From contig NC_052475.1 in assembly GCF_009730915.1 (NCBI RefSeq), positions 20,394,285 to 20,458,284 of the forward strand: a DNA stretch of 64,000 nucleotides, given 5' to 3'. Below, in pieces: positions 58,565-64,000 of the stretch. Position numbers and translations under genes: made by a program. Positions within the stretch are counted from its first letter, which is position 1. Each line of letters starts with the position of its first letter. Source of the stretch: Dioscorea cayenensis subsp. rotundata (taxonomy: Eukaryota; Streptophyta; Magnoliopsida; Dioscoreales; Dioscoreaceae). The notes under the pieces were generated by a model, which was given only the letters and a program-made list of their open reading frames with translations, did not search any database and was not told where the DNA came from.

Positions 58565-61446
58565 TCATACTTACTTTCCCCTTAATCCTTTGTTTTGGCT
58601 TCTTTCTTTGGAAATCTTGCGAAGTGAGGAAAACATGGAAGGATTCCCGGATCCAGTCCCATCCTTGTCACCTGGCCATATCTTCTAATCCCTTTGCCTT
58701 ATCTCTACCCCTCCCTTGCTTCCTTCCACCCTCTAAACTCTTCCTCATCTCCTTTGAAGCTTCTAGAGTGAAGAACCTTACCGAGCACTCTGTAGCGGCG
58801 GCGGTCAAACCCGGGAGGAGCTCTTCAACTCGTCAACAACTTAGAGGTATTTGTCAAGGGTGTTCACCTTGTCCGGAAGCTAATCTCCCTCTCATGCATG
58901 ATGGTTGTTGTCTTGTTGCTTATGTTTGCATGAAGTTGTTGTTTGATATTTTTCTTTGTGCTTATCCTTGCATGAAAAACCCTCTCCTTATGCATGTTGA
59001 AACCCACCCTTGTGCCTCTTGAGTATCTTTTAGTTCTTGGTCTCCATGTTACATAAAGTTTTTATTCATGGAACCATCTATATGTTTAAACCATTTTGCT
59101 TGAAACCCAAGCCAAAAAAACCCAAGTTTTTTTGCATGCCTAATGAATGTTTAGTTTTGTAGTTTTGGCATGTGTGTTGGACCTTACATATTCTTGCATC
59201 CTTGTGCTTGACTTTCTATGGCATTTATATTTTTTTTGTTACCAGAAATACTAGTAAACTTGATCCCCTTCTTAAAACTTTGCATCCCCACTTGTTTGCA
59301 TGGAAAACAAAAGACTAGAAGCCTCCAAGATGTAGTCCGGTGTTTAGATCAATGTATTCTTCAAACTAGGTTCATAATGCTTCATTTTGGCCATGTCTTA
59401 TAGCTGGTAGTTGGTTGCATGTCATGCTTTGATTATAAGCATCAAGTATAGTATAGATATTTACATGCACATTGACTTGTTGGCAGCCTTTTTAAATTGG
59501 TAGCATATATATATCCACACATGTTGGTCCTGCAACCATAAGTATGTGTAAATATAGATATATATATATATATATACATACATGCATGCATGCATGCATT
59601 GATCTATTACTTGTGCTAGGAGATTTATTTCCATCCTTGTTTCTCTCACCTATTGTCCTTGTTCCTATTAATCATTCTATGTTCACTTCCCACATCATTG
59701 TTATTACCACTAGTATTAGTATTATGTTAGATCTACTTGTAGACACTTTCATATTGTTGTTGTTTTAATGGGGTATTTTTTTTAGACTAGCTTAGCATGA
59801 ACTTTTGTGCTTGAACTCTTCCAAGTATTCATGTATATTTGGTTGGTTTTCCCTTGGATTTTAGGACCACCTTGAGCATCATCTTGGATTTCTTTTGAAT
59901 TTAGGATCACCAAGTAAGTAATCCCTTAAACTCTTGCATTTAAATTTTGTTGTTTTGGTTTATTTTCATGTAAAATTTCTGAAATTTTGTTTGCATTTAT
60001 TCTTTAAAAATTATTGTGGGAATGCCATCTATTTATGTCTTGTGTTTTTAGAGGAAGAGAAGTTTCTATACTTAGTTGGAACCATAGTGCTATTATTTGC
60101 CAAAACTTATATATGTTATTTCCTTGTTACTTCCAAATATTTGGCAAAGTAATTATCCTTTTTGTAACCTTGTTTATTCCCAATAGCAAAAACTTAAGAT
60201 TTATTAAGTGCTTGAATCCTTGGTCCACCTAACATCAACTTGAATTACCTATATATTATTTGGGTTATACATTTATCCCTTAAATATCCACTTGCCTTTA
60301 TGTCCTTGCCTATCTCCTTCCTAAAATTTTTAACATCCTTGTTTTGACAATATTTCCTTTGAAATTATTTTTTTCTAGCTATTTTTGGTTTTTAAGTGGG
60401 TCATTTTTTTCTTCAATTGATGAGATACATTAGACCTTGTATTTTTTACAAATTTTTAGTATATTATTGTATTAATGCATTTCTTCCTTGAGATTGGTCG
60501 AATAATTATTTATTGGTTTCACTATTATTTATACTTGTGTTATTTTTATTTTTATTTTATTGTAAATATTTTTATTTTTCTTGAATTTTTGGGAAAATAT
60601 TTGTGAAATGTTGTTATTATTTCTCCAAAGTGAGAAACCAGGGCTTAGGCTTGGAAAAAGTGAGTATTTCCTTTTTACATTATTTATTTATCTGTTTATT
60701 TAATTATTTACTTTATTTTATTTGATGATTTTTTTGGAAAATACTTGTGAATATTCTGTATTCTTGGCTTGGAATTGTATCTGAATTTTTGGTCTCCAAA
60801 TGAACAATATGCAACCCTGTCAGTGAGTAATTTTGGAAAATGAGACTGCAGTTTCGCACCGTGTCCGTTCGGTGAAATAATCAACGGCCACCTGTTATTC
60901 AGTCTCGGGTCTGTCACCGAGGGTAAACAAATGACCTTTGGCACTTTCAGTGAATTTGGAGTCATACTTTGGATATTGTATTTATTGTTTTACCTTTGAT
61001 TTTGTTTACACTATTTTGTGCTATTGCATTATTATTTTTTTTTGTGCAAATTTCAGACCTGAACTTTTGCTTTTAATTTGTTTTGGATTACTTATTGGGC
61101 TAGTGAGCTCATGGATTTACTTTAAATCCTTTTCAGATCAGGAGCAGTAGACCCAGGGATCTTAGAAGGCTTCCAGTAGATGTCTTCTTTGGGATTTATG
61201 CCTTAAGACTTATGTCTTTGTATCAGTTGTATTATTGTTTAAGAACCTCCTTGTAGGCCATGCTGTATTTTCATTTACCTTGTATTCGAGTTGGTTGTAA
61301 ACCTTAAGTTGTACTCTTACTTGGTATTCTGTCAGTTTATTTTCTACTCCTAGTCTGTGTTAGGTTTTGAGGACTTGCAGGTTCACTGGGCCCCGCCTTG
61401 TGAGTCTGCGGCCGTTTGTCAGCCACCTAGGTTCGGGGCGTGACAA
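58563..61446 (+). mobile_element. LTR-like insertion inside the Tat-type pol gene
   Basis: The RT-upstream coding sequence stops at about 58560 and resumes at about 61447, so ~2.9 kb of foreign DNA lies between. Its right end reads GGTTTTGAGGACTTGCAGG..CTAGGTTCGGGGCGTGACA, the style of ending of large Ty3/gypsy (Tekay/Del-like) LTRs. No polyprotein or second LTR is seen, so I read it as a solo or truncated LTR. A clear 5-bp target duplication was not found, so exact ends are uncertain. The interior has no gene I recognise. Confidence 0.6.
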
Positions 61447-63912
61447 TACAGCTTTTCGAGTGCCATGTTTATTCTTTTCTGCTTTATCGGCTTTATACTC
61501 GGGTCCACATTCAAGTGATGAGAAATCACCTCCAAACTAATACCTGGCATATCAGATGGTGTTCATGCAAATACATCCACGTTCTTTTTTAGGCAAGCGA
61601 TCACTTCTCTTTTTATTTCTTCGGTCATTCCACTTCCCAAGTAAGTGACCTTATCTGGATCATCATCTTTTTAACCTCACGGGTTCTACTTTTTTTCCAT
61701 AGGCTTTGGCTTATCACTGAGTCTTCCGAGATTGCCAAGGTTTCATCCCTTAACAATTGTTTTTCCTTTGATGGAAGATACATACATGACTCCGAGCTTT
61801 CTTTTGATCTCCCGTTACTTGCCCTATTCCTCCTGAGGTTGGAAACTTCATTAGCATATAGCTTGAAGAGAGCACTGACTCTCATGTCATTAAGCAAAGG
61901 TCTTCCTAAGATGGCATTGTAGGTGGTGACACGAGACTTAATTATCATAAAATTTGCCATTCTTGTAATGTGACGTGGTTTCCTCACCCTAGCATGATCG
62001 GCAAACTGGATTGATCCCATGATAGGAACCCGATTCTCCCGAGAAACTAAACGAGTGGGGATGACACCTTCTTCAATCTATCACACGATAAATTCATCTT
62101 CTCAAAGCAGTTCCAATAGATAAGGTTTACAGAGCTCCCATTATCAATGAGAATTCTCACTACTGGGAACTTCATAATGGTTACGGAAATAACCATTGCA
62201 TCATCGTGGGGCATGACTACATCTCCTTGATCTTCAGAAGTAAAAGTGATAGGTTCTTCATTCTCTTGTGTTTTCATGATGTTGTTAACTTCATAAGCTT
62301 GCCTTGCATAAGCTTTCCTTGATGAAGAGGTCTCACCTGTTAAGGTTTCACCACCGATGATGACATGTATTGCTGGGTGAGATGGGTTGTTATCTAAAGT
62401 GGGGGTTTTCTCCCTCGTCTTGGAGTCTTTTTTATCCTTCATCCCCCTGTTATCTTCAGATCTTTCCTTTTTTGAGTAAGTCAGTTTCTTGTTTCTCCAT
62501 GCTTTTGAGTAGACAAATCTGTTAAGCTTTCCTTGGCGCACTAGAGATTCAATCTCATTCATCAGTTCTCTGCATCTATCAGTTGAGTGTCCATGGGTTT
62601 TGTGAAACCTGCAGTATGCGTCTGTAAATTTGCCCATTGTCTTGTTTGCCTTAGGAGGAAAGGTAAGGAGCCCAGATCCTTCTATACTTGCTAGGATGGT
62701 AGAACGTGGTTGGCTTAATGGTGTGAAGTTCTCAAATTTGAGTTTTGGAACTTGCCTGTGTTCATTTCCCCTTCTAGTCTTTCTCCCTTCATCGTTCGTT
62801 TCATCCCTATCTTTTCTTTTCTTATCTCTGCTTCCAGCACTGATGTGCCTCATAACATCTTCTAAAAAGGATAAACTTATTAGCTCAACTGAACAGATCT
62901 CCAAGAGTGAGGGGTTGTTCTAGGGAAAGGGATTTTTGAAAATCTCTTGACCTTGTCCCTTGAAGCATTCCTGATACGGCCAGCTGTGGCTTGAAGATCC
63001 TGTACTTCTAAGGTAGCGGCACAAAATCTTTCAACATAGTCTTTCAGTCTCTCTTTCTCTTCTTGTTTAATGGTCAGAAGATACGAAGCGTCCTTCTTTC
63101 TTCTAGCATTAATGAGGAACCCATCTATAAATTCCTTCCTCAACTGATTGAAGTTTGAAATTGATCCTTCCTTCAGATTATTAAACTATATGCGTGCATG
63201 CTCTATTAAAGTAAGCGGAAATGCTCTGCACATGATTGCGTCCTCCCATCCATGGAGAAGCATCACTGCCTCATAGTTTTGCATATGGTCATAAGGGTCC
63301 CCCTTCCCAGAATAAGTTGTTAGTTGTGGCATCTTGAACTTTTTGGGTAGTGGCTTTAACATGATTTCTTTGACGAAAGGTACCTTACTTCTCTGTGGTG
63401 TTTCCTCAGTAGGAACCAGCTTCTTCTGTTCTAGTACCTGTTCAATCATCTTTTTTAGATCAGCTGTCTCCTTTATGCTAAAGGTAGATTCCTCCGCATC
63501 TCTCTCAAACGCTCTTGATTCTCCTTTGTAGGTGCTTTCTACCACCTCTTGGATTTTTTCTGTGTTTTTTTTCGGCTAGTGGAAGTTCAACCCTCTCTTG
63601 GTTATGAGGACGTGGATCACCTTGCTCATGTTGTTCGATAGCTTGCTTTCCCTTATGATAGAGGTTGGATGGGAGTGTTGCTTGAGGTAGAGCTTGTTGG
63701 ACAAAGTGCATTAAATCATCCAACTTTCTGTTATTTTCATCGAACTTCTTTTTAAGCGCTTCATATTCGCTTAAGGGAATCGTTGGCATTGTATCTTTTG
63801 AGGGCTCAGGTGGAACTTCTAATTGTTCTTGAAGGTTGGCACTTTGAGGAATCATTTCATCTTGAGTTGTAGCCATTTGAGAGCGTGATGTCTGGGACTT
63901 TTTTGGTGGCAT
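61447..63912 (-). pseudogene. Tat-type Ty3/gypsy gag, protease and start of RT
   Basis: The gag start is ATG at 63912 (MPPKKSQTSRSQ). Gag core sequences lie at 63545-62880 (KFKMPQLTTYSGKGDPYDHM, KQEEKERLKDYVERF). A CRFHKTHGHSTDRC segment (about 62600) is the Cys/His stretch usual in Tat gag. Protease follows with ILIDNGSSVNLIY (about 62130), where the catalytic motif is DNGS rather than the usual DT/SG, then TYNAILGRPLLNDMR (about 61920). The stretch to 61447 (VDVFAWTPSDMPGI, HLNVDPEY) is the RT-upstream linker. Frame breaks near 63540, 63150, 62900, 62045 and 61640 indicate an inactive copy. Confidence 0.85.
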
Positions 63913-63970
63913 TAGCGTAGACTGAAAAGACTACACAAAAGCAAGCTTGTGTGATGGCCTTTTGATCGGT

Positions 63971-63988
63971 TCCCCACGGACGGCGCCA
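63971..63988 (-). promoter_or_regulatory. primer-binding site of the Tat-type element
   Basis: On - the sequence TGGCGCCGTCCGTGGGGA lies two bases past the end of the 5' LTR (..CTACAACA at 63991-64000). TGGCGCC is complementary to a tRNA 3' end of the form GGCGCCA, as in other Tat/Athila elements. The exact tRNA cannot be named by eye. Confidence 0.75.
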
Positions 63989-64000
63989 ATTGTTGTAGCC

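Noticed and set aside
58558..59022. 154-codon frame in the LTR-like insertion
   Set aside because: It begins in Tat sequence and crosses the insertion boundary, so it is an accident of the junction.

Overview
The window is draft nuclear genome sequence from a flowering plant. It has spliced genes with GT..AG introns, AT-rich intergenic DNA, and several plant transposon families. The two runs of exactly 1000 N are scaffold gaps. A monocot is likely but not proven: the diverged cysteine-synthase pair reminds me of a clade I know from grasses.

Layout. 1-5940 is gene-free, with a scaffold gap and one Harbinger-type inverted-repeat element (4019-4963). 5943-17690 is a block of Mutator-like (MULE) DNA. 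It starts with a deleted copy (A), followed by a larger copy (B) that holds a broken transposase on + and a broken Ulp1-like peptidase on -, the two converging near 11.4-11.8 kb. Two hAT-like elements with 8-bp target duplications sit inside B, and (TA)n tracts flank the whole block. 18536-30327 is DGAT1 (16 coding exons, 503 codons), the acyl-CoA route to triacylglycerol. A five-copy, ~372-bp tandem array in its twelfth intron repeats the exon 12 splice donor. 32138-32721 is a complete hAT MITE. 33233-38091 is a casein kinase I gene (14 coding exons, 474 codons). 38665-39357 (-) is a single-exon protein with one membrane segment. 39600-41997 and 42407-44076 (both -) are tandem cysteine-synthase-family paralogues with identical exon lengths.

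45590-48300 is a third, deleted MULE copy (C). Directly next to it, 48303-48899 is a second copy of the 39.1-39.7 kb genic segment, followed by a decayed Ty1/copia 3' end (48900-50107) and the second gap. From 51108 to the window end is a long Ty3/gypsy element of the Tat type on -. It has an LTR piece, a polypurine tract, an extra gene on the opposite strand with its own TATA-like box, a tandem hairpin array, integrase, two RNase H domains, RT, protease, gag and a primer-binding site. An LTR-like insertion of about 2.9 kb splits its pol gene.

The intact genes are unrelated housekeeping or metabolic genes: lipid synthesis, a kinase and sulfur amino-acid metabolism. The transposon blocks around them are mostly decayed. 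The least expected signals are a degenerate TTTAAA-centred array that fills the apparent introns of the MULE genes and reverses polarity where those genes converge, long hairpin modules in the deleted MULE copies, and the splice-donor array in DGAT1. Exon coordinates were read by eye from splice sites, phase and family knowledge, without transcript data.
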